Positions 1 through 5,128 of a stretch of 5,128 bases of DNA are shown in pieces; the stretch's first letter is position 1; every line of letters starts with the position of its first letter. The position numbers were made by a program, and so were the translations under genes. Source of the DNA: Spirochaetia bacterium UBA5550 (lineage in GTDB: Bacteria > Spirochaetota > UBA4802 > UBA5550); NCBI GenBank assembly GCA_002425885.1, contig DINC01000029.1:1-5128 (forward strand). Reading direction: 5' to 3'. The notes below the pieces were generated by a model, which saw nothing but the letters and a program-made list of their open reading frames with translations, ran no database searches and was not told where the DNA came from.

Positions 1-39
1 ATTTTCTTTTTGGACAGCCCCATTTTCTCTGTTTTTTAA

Positions 40-70
40 TTTACAAATTATTACCGTAAATAGATATATC
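40..70 (+). promoter_or_regulatory. Possible gltX promoter
   Basis: The AT-rich leader before gltX contains TTTACA at 40-45, five of six bases matching the -35 consensus. Possible -10 boxes are weak: GATATA at 63-68 (17-nt spacer, three of six matches) or TATATC at 65-70 (19-nt spacer, four of six). The position fits a promoter for the gltX-thiL unit, but AT-rich DNA gives such matches easily. The rest of 1-96 shows T-rich runs at 1-11 and 32-37 and no gene that can be identified. Confidence 0.3.
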
Positions 71-96
71 CCGTAACCAAACATCAGGAGCATAAA

Positions 97-1527
97 ATGA
101 GAGTCAGATTTGCACCAAGCCCCACAGGGTATCTTCACATCGGAAACGCAAGAACAGCAGTAATTAACTATCTTATAGCCAAAAAGAACAACGCTGAATA
201 TATAATAAGAATCGAAGACACTGACAGGGAGAGGAGCACAAAGGAGTCAGAGATATCCATACTGAATGATCTGAAGTGGCTCGGCATCAACTGGACTGAG
301 GGTCCTGATATCGATAAAGGCCACGGCCCCTACAGGCAGTCAGAGAGGGATGAAATCTACAGGGAATATACTGACAAGCTGATGAAGTCCGGCAATGCCT
401 TCCGCTGTTTCTGTACAAGGGAGCAGGTTGAAGAGGACAAGAACAAAGCTATGGCTGAGAATAAACCGTTCCTCGACAGGTGCCGCCATAAGTCCCTTGA
501 GGAGCAGGATAAACTTTCTGCTGAAGGAAAAGAGTTCACTGTAAAATTCAAGGTTCCTGAAAATGAAGCAATTACATTCGACGATAAAATTAAAGGTACA
601 GTCACATTCAACAGCAGCAATATCGGCGGAGATTTTATTATTGTCCGCTCTGACGGAGGCCCGGTTTACAATTACATCGTAAGTATCGATGATGCGCTCA
701 TGGAGGTCACACATGTAATCCGTGGTGAGGATCACCTCTCCAACACTCCGAAACAGATGCTCATAGCAAAAGCCCTGGGGCTCCCTCAGCCGGAGTATGC
801 TCACCTCCCCCTGATACTCGGCTTTGACAAAAAGAAGCTTTCAAAGCGGCATGGAATAACTTCAGTTGATATTTACAAGCAGGAGGGGTATCTCCCTGAA
901 GCTCTTATGAATTACCTTGGTCTCCTTGGCTGGTCAACTGAATCAGGAGAGGAACTCCTTGAGTTTGATAAACTGGTTGAACTCTTTGATATCACCCACA
1001 TAGGTAAGAGCCCCGCAGTTTTTGACTTCCAGAAACTGAAGTGGATGAACGGCAACTACATGAAGAAGTATCCTGTGGAACAGCTTACTGATATGCTGAC
1101 ACCATACATTGATGAGGCAGGTTTCTCAACATCTGCACTTGACAGAAGCAGACTTGAAGGAATTATCTCTATCCTCCGCAACTCATGTGAGATCCTCTCT
1201 GATATCAAAAATCTTATCGGCATATTTCTCAATGATGTCAATGAACCTGATGAAGATACAGACGCCCACCTGAAAGAGGATTATGCCCTTGATATAATCA
1301 GAATTGCCGCTGAAGTTATCAGCGGAGTCAATGAATCAAATTACACTACTGATTTTATCGCGAAGATAAAAGAGAAATCTCCGCATAAAGGGAAAAAACT
1401 TTTTCACCCCATAAGGGCAATGGTTACAGGGAGACTCAGCGGCCCTGATCTTGATCTTGCAATGCCCTATATCGGCTACGAAAACCTCAAAAAGCGTGTT
1501 GATTACGCTCACAAGCGCTACTGCTGA
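97..1527 (+). CDS. gltX: Glutamyl-tRNA synthetase
   Basis: This class I aminoacyl-tRNA synthetase attaches glutamate to tRNA in the cytoplasm, using ATP. At 476 residues it has the usual full length. The N-terminal Rossmann domain opens with the RFAPSPTGYLHIGNART signature (HIGN at residues 14-17, the HIGH motif), and IRIEDTD follows near residue 37. The KMSKS-type loop is KLSKR at 247-251. Cys104, Cys106, Cys129 and His131 match the zinc-ligand pattern known from the E. coli enzyme. Residues from about 320 onward form the helical anticodon-binding region. The ATG is preceded by AGGAG at 86-90 with a 6-nt spacer, so the start is secure. thiL follows 5 nt after the stop, which suggests co-transcription. 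Whether the enzyme also charges tRNA-Gln (the non-discriminating type) cannot be decided here; no gatCAB or glnS gene is in the window. Confidence 0.97.
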   Translation: MRVRFAPSPTGYLHIGNARTAVINYLIAKKNNAEYIIRIEDTDRERSTKESEISILNDLKWLGINWTEGPDIDKGHGPYRQSERDEIYREYTDKLMKSGNAFRCFCTREQVEEDKNKAMAENKPFLDRCRHKSLEEQDKLSAEGKEFTVKFKVPENEAITFDDKIKGTVTFNSSNIGGDFIIVRSDGGPVYNYIVSIDDALMEVTHVIRGEDHLSNTPKQMLIAKALGLPQPEYAHLPLILGFDKKKLSKRHGITSVDIYKQEGYLPEALMNYLGLLGWSTESGEELLEFDKLVELFDITHIGKSPAVFDFQKLKWMNGNYMKKYPVEQLTDMLTPYIDEAGFSTSALDRSRLEGIISILRNSCEILSDIKNLIGIFLNDVNEPDEDTDAHLKEDYALDIIRIAAEVISGVNESNYTTDFIAKIKEKSPHKGKKLFHPIRAMVTGRLSGPDLDLAMPYIGYENLKKRVDYAHKRYC

Positions 1528-1532
1528 GCCTC

Positions 1533-2483
1533 ATGCGGAGTGAATGGGATATAATAAAAAATATTAAGGAGAGAGTCGGAATACGGCCCTCTCCTGACTC
1601 ACCGATCTTCGGCATTGGTGATGATTGCGCTGTTTACCGTATTTCCGAAGGGAGATACGGGCTATTTTCAACAGATATAAGCATAGAAAATGTTCACTTC
1701 GATCTCCGGTACACATCATTTCATGATGCGGGCTACAGATCCATGAGCGCGAATATATCCGATATTTATGCCATGGGGGGATCACCGGTGCTTGCACTTG
1801 TTGCTTTAGGCCTCCCCATCGGTCTGGAACATCAGGATGTGGATGAAATTTATAAAGGGATACTTGCATCCTCCTCCAAGTATAACACGTTTATCGCGGG
1901 GGGAGATACATCCGGTTCCGACAAACTTATAATCAGCATTTCGATCTATGGTGAAACATCCGCACCCGTTTTCCGCAGCGGAGCAAAACCTGGAGATTAT
2001 ATTTATCTCACAGGAAAGCCCGGGCTCTCGAAGTTAGGACTCGAACTGCTTCAGAGCGGCAAAGATGACGGCAGCTACCCTCTCTCAATTAACAAACATC
2101 TTACACCGGACCCGCGAGGCGATATTATTTCCAGCATTACAAAAGAGTTCACCCCATCCGCGATGATTGATATATCAGACGGGCTCCTCTCCGACCTGCG
2201 TCATATCTGTGAAGAGAGCAAAACTGGCTTTATTATTGATACAGACTCCCTTCCGGTGCCTGCTGAGCTTCTACGTTTTTGCAGAGGGATGAATAATAAA
2301 GTGCTTGATTATTCTCTATATAGCGGAGAAGAATATGAACTGCTGTTTACTTCATCAAAACCGGAATCAGATCATGGCGATATTACTCTTATCGGAAGAA
2401 TTACAGAATCGGGATATTACACAAAAACCGGTGATTCATCGAAAGAGATTGTTATTGCAGGATATGATCATTTCCGCAGATGA
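1533..2483 (+). CDS. thiL: Thiamine-monophosphate kinase
   Basis: ThiL phosphorylates thiamine monophosphate with ATP to give thiamine diphosphate, the active cofactor and last step of the pathway. The 316-residue product is full length and has the PurM/ThiL fold motifs in order: GIGDDCAVY (Asp30 and Asp31, metal binding), STDISIENVHFD at 46-57, SANISDIYAMGG at 72-83, AGGDT at 122-126, TGKPGLSKLGLELL at 160-173, IDISDGLLSDL at 212-222 and YSGEEYELLF at 263-272. The ATG lies 5 nt after the gltX stop and has no convincing Shine-Dalgarno sequence, so translation is probably coupled to gltX. The N-terminus MRSEWDIIKNI fits the family, which supports this start. No other thiamine genes are present, so the neighbourhood does not say whether thiamine is made de novo or salvaged. 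Confidence 0.95.
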   Translation: MRSEWDIIKNIKERVGIRPSPDSPIFGIGDDCAVYRISEGRYGLFSTDISIENVHFDLRYTSFHDAGYRSMSANISDIYAMGGSPVLALVALGLPIGLEHQDVDEIYKGILASSSKYNTFIAGGDTSGSDKLIISISIYGETSAPVFRSGAKPGDYIYLTGKPGLSKLGLELLQSGKDDGSYPLSINKHLTPDPRGDIISSITKEFTPSAMIDISDGLLSDLRHICEESKTGFIIDTDSLPVPAELLRFCRGMNNKVLDYSLYSGEEYELLFTSSKPESDHGDITLIGRITESGYYTKTGDSSKEIVIAGYDHFRR

Positions 2484-2508
2484 AACTCCACCAGTAATCT
2501 AATATAAT
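2480..2508 (+). promoter_or_regulatory. Candidate promoter for lipoprotein/transglutaminase pair
   Basis: The gap after thiL contains a perfect TATAAT at 2503-2508. Seventeen nucleotides upstream lies ATGAAA at 2480-2485, four of six bases matching TTGACA, which overlaps the thiL stop codon. Initiation would fall near 2515, giving a leader of only about 13 nt that begins at the Shine-Dalgarno sequence. This would let the two envelope genes be expressed apart from gltX-thiL, though read-through is also possible because no terminator is visible in 2484-2527. Confidence 0.4.
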
Positions 2509-2514
2509 AAAATT

Positions 2515-2520
2515 GAAGGA
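2515..2520 (+). promoter_or_regulatory. Ribosome binding site fixing the start at 2528
   Basis: GAAGGA sits 7 nt before the ATG at 2528, an ideal spacing. An in-frame TTG at 2513 would extend the protein by five residues, but that reading would place this Shine-Dalgarno sequence inside the gene. It would also put MKEAF ahead of a compact lipoprotein signal. The ATG at 2528 is therefore preferred. Confidence 0.8.
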
Positions 2521-2527
2521 AGCATTT

Positions 2528-3223
2528 ATGAAACTGAGAATTTCAATTCTTGTATTCATCATTACTTTAACAGCTTCATGCAAGCAGACACCAGCGGGTA
2601 TACCCTCAGGTTCATGGAATTATGACCTAATTGTCAATGGAGTTAAAGCAGGCACTGCCAATGTATCCAATGAAAAAAACGGTAATACATATATTTTAAA
2701 AAGTGAAATGTCTCTTTCTGTCGGTTCAATTGAAAACCGCTCTATGCAGATTATTAAAGAAACCACTGATTTCAAACCTCTGAGCCTTGAAATGCTTAAT
2801 ACTGTTAAAGACAGCAGCACCGGTAAAACACAGGTAATTAATAAAACCGCGACTTTCCAGGGCAATGAAGTTTCTCTCAATACCGGGGATTACAAATCAA
2901 CATTTAAAATTGAAGAGCCTTTTATCCTGGATGGGAATTATTTTTTTAGTGAACTGCTGAAAACTAATTTCAAAAAAGGTACAAAAGTTAAAGCTAATAT
3001 TTATGAACCCACAGTGGAGCTTGAAGATCCCATACTGGTGGTTGTTGAGGTGATGGGTTACGAAAAGATCGATGTAAACGGGAAAACAAAAAAACTGATG
3101 CATATAAAACATAAAGTTGAAAAACTTAAAAGTCTTGATGTTTATATAAATGACAATGGTATAACTGAAAAGGTTGTTATAAAAATGCTGAATAATGTAT
3201 TTGAGCTGGTAAAGGTTGATTGA
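2528..3223 (+). CDS. Putative lipoprotein, DUF3108-like
   Basis: The 231-residue product starts with a lipoprotein signal: Lys2 and Arg4, a hydrophobic stretch to about residue 14, then the lipobox TASC with Cys18 as the likely lipidated residue. The +2 residue is Lys, which under the E. coli rule would allow outer-membrane sorting. The mature part is beta-strand-rich and soluble, and its opening (WNYDLIVNGVKAGTANV, about residues 30-46) resembles the first strands of DUF3108-type domains. No catalytic motif is visible. The function is unknown. The next gene, a secreted transglutaminase-like protein, begins 3 nt after the stop, so the two are probably made together and may act together in the periplasm. 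Codon and base use is clearly more AT-rich than in gltX. The DUF3108 link is from memory of the family and is moderate; the lipoprotein call is firmer. Confidence 0.7.
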   Translation: MKLRISILVFIITLTASCKQTPAGIPSGSWNYDLIVNGVKAGTANVSNEKNGNTYILKSEMSLSVGSIENRSMQIIKETTDFKPLSLEMLNTVKDSSTGKTQVINKTATFQGNEVSLNTGDYKSTFKIEEPFILDGNYFFSELLKTNFKKGTKVKANIYEPTVELEDPILVVVEVMGYEKIDVNGKTKKLMHIKHKVEKLKSLDVYINDNGITEKVVIKMLNNVFELVKVD

Positions 3224-3226
3224 GAG
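3213..3226 (+). repeat. Short direct repeat, copy 1
   Basis: The string AGGTTGATTGAGAG covers the stop codon of the lipoprotein gene and ends just before the ATG of the transglutaminase gene. Copy 2, AGGTTGATTAGAG at 3990-4002, covers the transglutaminase stop. The copies match over 13 positions with one base missing from copy 2. Both proteins therefore end in Val-Asp. It may be chance or a trace of recombination. Confidence 0.4.
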
Positions 3227-4000
3227 ATGAACAGGCGCACTATATCATACTCAATCATTCTTGCTCTCTTTTCCATTGCAGTTTACGCGTCTATACCGGT
3301 TTCATCTTTCATTATAGAGCCTGAAAAGCTGCATGATGATGTGTATAAACATAAAGAGTCCAGATTCTGGATTAAGTCATCAGATAATGACTTTGAACTC
3401 CCGCGCACATCAACACAGAAAATAATATCTGACTCAAGGGCAATAAGGGGGAGAAAACTGATAGTCTCCACCGGAGATTTTCCGGTTCAGGAGGATTGCT
3501 CTGTATCTCAATACCTGAAGGATACACCATATCTGAATTTAAACAGCAGGGAGATCCGTGAGACTGCTGCGAAATTCAGCAAATCAGCAGATCCTGTTAA
3601 AGATATATCCATCTTCGTTTACAATCATATATCTGATAAAAAAGAAGGGATTCCGATTATACCCGCTTTACCGATATTAAAAGACCGTGCCGGAGACTGC
3701 ACTGAACACAGTGTCTTAACAGTTTCACTTTTAAGGGCATCAGGAATCCCTGCAAGAGCTGTTGTGGGAATTATTCTGTCAGAATACTTTAACGGTAAAA
3801 GAGATGTTTTTGTTTATCATATGTGGGTTGAAGCTTATGTTAATAAAAAATGGATACTGGTTGACTCCACACGCCCTATGCATCTGAACCACAACAGGTA
3901 TATCGCTTTCACTTTTCACAATTTGAAAACAGAAGGGCCCATAGATTATCTGAATGCTCTATCAGTCATTACCAATATAAAAATCAGACAGGTTGATTAG
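3227..4000 (+). CDS. Exported transglutaminase-like protein
   Basis: This 257-residue protein has an N-terminal signal (Arg3-Arg4, hydrophobic core about 7-20, possible signal peptidase I site after VYA at 19-21), so it should act in the periplasm or stay membrane-anchored. The C-terminal half is a transglutaminase-like (papain-fold) domain. Cys158 in RAGDCTEHSVL is the nucleophile, followed by the family helix ending LLRASGIPARAVVG, then His198 in YHMWVEAYV and Asp213 in WILVDSTRP. The triad is complete, so an active cysteine peptidase, amidase or acyltransferase is likely; the substrate is unknown. Residues 25-105 resemble the linker ahead of the catalytic domain in longer single-chain relatives. 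Start: ATG 3 nt after the upstream stop, with only a weak AAAGG at 3211-3215, suggesting translational coupling to the lipoprotein gene. The 3' end overlaps the opposing rsmD gene by 17 bp. Confidence 0.85.
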   Translation: MNRRTISYSIILALFSIAVYASIPVSSFIIEPEKLHDDVYKHKESRFWIKSSDNDFELPRTSTQKIISDSRAIRGRKLIVSTGDFPVQEDCSVSQYLKDTPYLNLNSREIRETAAKFSKSADPVKDISIFVYNHISDKKEGIPIIPALPILKDRAGDCTEHSVLTVSLLRASGIPARAVVGIILSEYFNGKRDVFVYHMWVEAYVNKKWILVDSTRPMHLNHNRYIAFTFHNLKTEGPIDYLNALSVITNIKIRQVD

Positions 4001-4592
4001 AGGTATTCAAATCAACCGCATAAACTGACAGTGATGTTGTACCGTATTTTTTCATAGAAGTTCTGGCATAGAGAGAACATTTATCCGGCAGGATATTCGA
4101 TGAAAAGTGCTGAACAACTATCACTCCAACAGATTTCAGCACATCTGCTTCAGCCAGCATTTCAATAATACCGCTGTATGATCTGGCATCACCTTTTACT
4201 TTTTCATAGGGAGGATCGATGAAAATAATATCAGCTCTGATTCCACGGCCTGCAATATATTTAAGAGCATTATCGGCCTTCATATTCAGTGTTATTGCTT
4301 TTTGCCCTGTATTTATTGTACTAATAAAATCCCGGATAAAAATATATCTTGAACGTTCAGCCTCGTTAAAAATAACAGAATCTGCCCCCCGACTTAAAGC
4401 TTCAATCCCCATCTGACCCGAACCGGAAAAAAGATCAACAAAAACCTTACCGTCAAGATGCTCCCCCAGCATGGAGAACAAGGCCCCTTTCACTTTCTGA
4501 GGCGTAATATCAGCATCTCCATACCGGCTGTTCAGAAAAGGTATTACTTTACCTCTGAGTGTCCCGGCTATTATTCGAACAGTCCCTTTCAC
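3984..4592 (-). CDS. rsmD: 16S rRNA (guanine-N2)-methyltransferase RsmD
   Basis: RsmD methylates N2 of G966 (E. coli numbering) in 16S rRNA of the assembling small subunit, using S-adenosylmethionine. The 202-residue product is full length. It opens with VRIIAGTLRGKVI (5-17), typical of the family. It has the SAM-binding loop DLFSGSGQMGIEALSRGA at 53-70 and the catalytic DPPY motif at 126-129 in IIFIDPPYEK. The usual RPT-x-R-x-R segment is replaced by ITPQKVKGALFSML (29-42), a lineage variant. Translation starts at GTG (4592-4590), with an AGG at 4597-4599 upstream on the minus strand. The 66-aa CxxC gene ends 9 nt upstream, so both are probably on one transcript. coaD, a frequent neighbour of rsmD elsewhere, is absent. 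The last codons overlap the opposing gene by 17 bp. Confidence 0.92.
   Translation of the reverse strand: MKGTVRIIAGTLRGKVIPFLNSRYGDADITPQKVKGALFSMLGEHLDGKVFVDLFSGSGQMGIEALSRGADSVIFNEAERSRYIFIRDFISTINTGQKAITLNMKADNALKYIAGRGIRADIIFIDPPYEKVKGDARSYSGIIEMLAEADVLKSVGVIVVQHFSSNILPDKCSLYARTSMKKYGTTSLSVYAVDLNTSNQPV
3990..4002 (+). repeat. Short direct repeat, copy 2
   Basis: This is the second copy of the repeat at 3213-3226, with one G missing. It spans the TAG stop of the transglutaminase gene and at the same time encodes the last codons of rsmD on the other strand. The two copies bracket the transglutaminase gene almost exactly. Confidence 0.4.
3991..4017. repeat. Inverted repeat at the convergent gene junction
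   Basis: GGTTGATT (3991-3998) pairs perfectly with AATCAACC (4010-4017) around an 11-nt loop. It lies where the plus-strand transglutaminase gene and minus-strand rsmD meet, the usual place for a bidirectional terminator. The stem is only 8 bp and has no U-run directly after it on the plus strand. On the minus strand a run of five T (3979-3983) begins seven nt past the stem. It would be a weak terminator at best, and it lies inside the rsmD coding sequence. Confidence 0.3.
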
Positions 4593-4601
4593 CAGTACCT
4601 G

Positions 4602-4802
4602 TTATTTTTTTGCAGCGGCCTTATTCAGTTCATCAAGAAAATGCTGAAGATCAATTCCATTATTAAATGCAACTTTTTCTATTGTATCCTCAACCATACC
4701 TTTACATTTAAGGCACCTGAGGTTATGTTGTCTGAAAACATCAGCCACATGCTTTGACATTTTAAGGGCTTCAGGTACGTAAGTATTTTTGTTTATCTCC
4801 AT
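4602..4802 (-). CDS. DUF1858-type CxxC mini-protein
   Basis: This 66-residue cytosolic protein has no signal or membrane segment. It matches the pattern I recall for DUF1858 / hybrid-cluster-protein-associated redox disulfide domains: an N-terminal helix (about 9-25, EALKMSKHVADVF), then HNLRCLKC with Cys30 and Cys33 as a CxxC pair, then EDTIEKVAFNNGIDLQHFLDELNKA (38-62). The cysteines could form a redox disulfide or bind metal; the family's biochemical role is poorly known. The start is firm: GGAAAGGA lies 3-5 nt ahead of the ATG on the minus strand. A good promoter sits just upstream and rsmD begins 9 nt downstream. The C-terminus ends in a short basic tail, AAAKK. It is small but has coding-like conservation signals (clear start, Shine-Dalgarno and family fit). 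Confidence 0.82.
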   Translation of the reverse strand: MEINKNTYVPEALKMSKHVADVFRQHNLRCLKCKGMVEDTIEKVAFNNGIDLQHFLDELNKAAAKK

Positions 4803-4823
4803 AAATCCTTTCCACAGTGATGA

Positions 4824-4853
4824 ATTATAAACAGGCTGCCATTGTAATGACAG
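4824..4853 (-). promoter_or_regulatory. Promoter for the CxxC protein-rsmD unit
   Basis: On the minus strand CTGTCA (4853-4848), four of six bases matching the -35 consensus, is followed after 18 nt by a perfect TATAAT (4829-4824). Initiation is expected near 4817-4818, about 15 nt before the ATG at 4802, leaving just enough leader for the Shine-Dalgarno sequence. The -35 half lies inside the hairpin at 4834-4855. Confidence 0.55.
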
Positions 4854-4855
4854 CC
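4834..4855 (-). terminator. Imperfect hairpin, possible terminator of the NTF2-like gene
   Basis: Read on the minus strand, GGCTG pairs with CAGCC and CAT with ATG, separated by one mismatch, around a short loop. The hairpin starts 10 nt after the stop of the NTF2-like gene. The sequence after the stem is TGTTTATAATT, T-rich but not a clean U-run, so termination may be partial. It overlaps the promoter of the next gene. Confidence 0.45.
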
Positions 4856-4865
4856 CTGATATTTT

Positions 4866-5128
4866 CTATTTAATTAGCGGCTTTGTAAATTTACCAGCGT
4901 CGGCGAAACGTCTGTTCATATCCTCACCCAGAGCAATAAGTCCGCTTAGGGGGCGTATAAGAACTTCAAAATTTACAATCTCCCCTTTTTCGTCAAACTG
5001 GATGAGATCTACACCCTTTACAGATTTTCCGGCAACTTCAGCACTGAATTCAAGAGCCCAATCATTGCCTTCAATAAATTCTCTATGATATTTAAAATTC
5101 TGAAGTACTTCTATAACATTACTGAGTA
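4866..5128 (-). CDS. NTF2/SnoaL-like protein, C-terminal part
   Basis: This partial gene is cut by the right edge of the window; 86 codons and the TAG stop (4868-4866) are visible, reading LSNVIEVLQNFKYHREFIEG at the left and ending KFTKPLIK. The middle, GVDLIQFDEKGEIVNFEVLIRPLSGLIALGEDMNRRF, is characteristic of nuclear transport factor 2-like / SnoaL-like proteins: a conserved D-L-I-x-F-D-x-x-G-x-I turn, a strand, an R-P-L motif, then a closing helix. Family members are usually 120-150 residues, so roughly the first 40-60 are missing. These cone-shaped folds hold small ligands or act as simple enzymes, and sequence alone rarely gives the substrate. The gene precedes the CxxC protein gene by 63 nt and probably belongs to a separate transcript, given the promoter between them. 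Confidence 0.82.
   Translation of the reverse strand, partial: LSNVIEVLQNFKYHREFIEGNDWALEFSAEVAGKSVKGVDLIQFDEKGEIVNFEVLIRPLSGLIALGEDMNRRFADAGKFTKPLIK

Noticed and set aside
1..96. Search for a tRNA, riboswitch or T-box leader before gltX
   Set aside because: The leader is short and AT-rich with no T-box, specifier-loop or cloverleaf pattern. No THI-box TPP riboswitch is visible near thiL either.
340..804. Minus-strand open frame of 154 codons
   Set aside because: It lies entirely inside gltX, has no Shine-Dalgarno sequence and shows no recognisable domain; it is a shadow of the coding strand.
1564..1869. Minus-strand open frame inside thiL
   Set aside because: It is antisense to well-conserved ThiL motifs and its translation has no family resemblance.
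2305..2502. Plus-strand 65-codon frame overlapping the thiL end
   Set aside because: It is out of frame with thiL, which is full length with intact C-terminal motifs, so it is neither a frameshift remnant nor a likely gene.
2513..2527. TTG at 2513 as the lipoprotein start
   Set aside because: The Shine-Dalgarno GAAGGA at 2515-2520 lies inside that extension and is ideally spaced for the ATG at 2528.
4458..4757. Plus-strand 99-codon frame opposite rsmD and the CxxC gene
   Set aside because: It spans two better-supported minus-strand genes and their junction. Its hydrophobic stretch is what is expected from the complement of charged helices.
1..5128. CRISPR, transposon, toxin-antitoxin or defence system
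   Set aside because: There are no repeat-spacer arrays, terminal inverted repeats, transposase motifs or paired small toxin-antitoxin frames. The 66-aa gene fits a CxxC mini-protein family instead.

Overview
The window reads as chromosomal housekeeping DNA from a bacterium, with six complete genes and the 3' part of a seventh. A probable lipoprotein plus an exported protein suggest a Gram-negative envelope. The DUF1858-type mini-protein and the style of the GltX, ThiL and RsmD sequences fit anaerobic lineages such as Deferribacterota or Desulfobacterota-like groups. That placement is an impression from the protein sequences, not a demonstrated assignment. I see no tRNA, rRNA, CRISPR array, insertion sequence, phage gene or defence system.

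The left part (97-4000) is a tight plus-strand series. First comes gltX (glutamyl-tRNA synthetase), then thiL (thiamine-monophosphate kinase) 5 nt later. After a 44-nt gap holding a good -10 box come two envelope genes 3 nt apart: a DUF3108-like lipoprotein and a secreted transglutaminase-like protein with an intact Cys-His-Asp triad. The last two look like a two-gene version of an envelope protein that, as I recall it, often occurs as one polypeptide in related bacteria. They are also visibly more AT-rich than gltX; by hand count, 2641-2700 is 18/60 GC and 721-780 is 33/60.

The right part (3984-5128) is on the minus strand and converges on the first series. In transcription order it holds the C-terminal 86 codons of an NTF2/SnoaL-like protein running off the right edge, a 66-aa DUF1858-type CxxC protein, and rsmD (16S rRNA guanine-N2 methyltransferase). 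The 63-nt gap between the first two carries an imperfect hairpin overlapping a consensus-like promoter. The rsmD and transglutaminase genes overlap tail to tail by 17 bp, and an 8-bp inverted repeat lies at that junction.

The genes serve separate tasks: translation (GltX, RsmD), cofactor synthesis (ThiL), envelope function (lipoprotein and transglutaminase pair) and a possible redox or metal mini-protein. The most interesting parts are the uncharacterised lipoprotein/transglutaminase pair, with a short direct repeat spanning both its stop codons, and the pairing of the CxxC mini-protein with rsmD.
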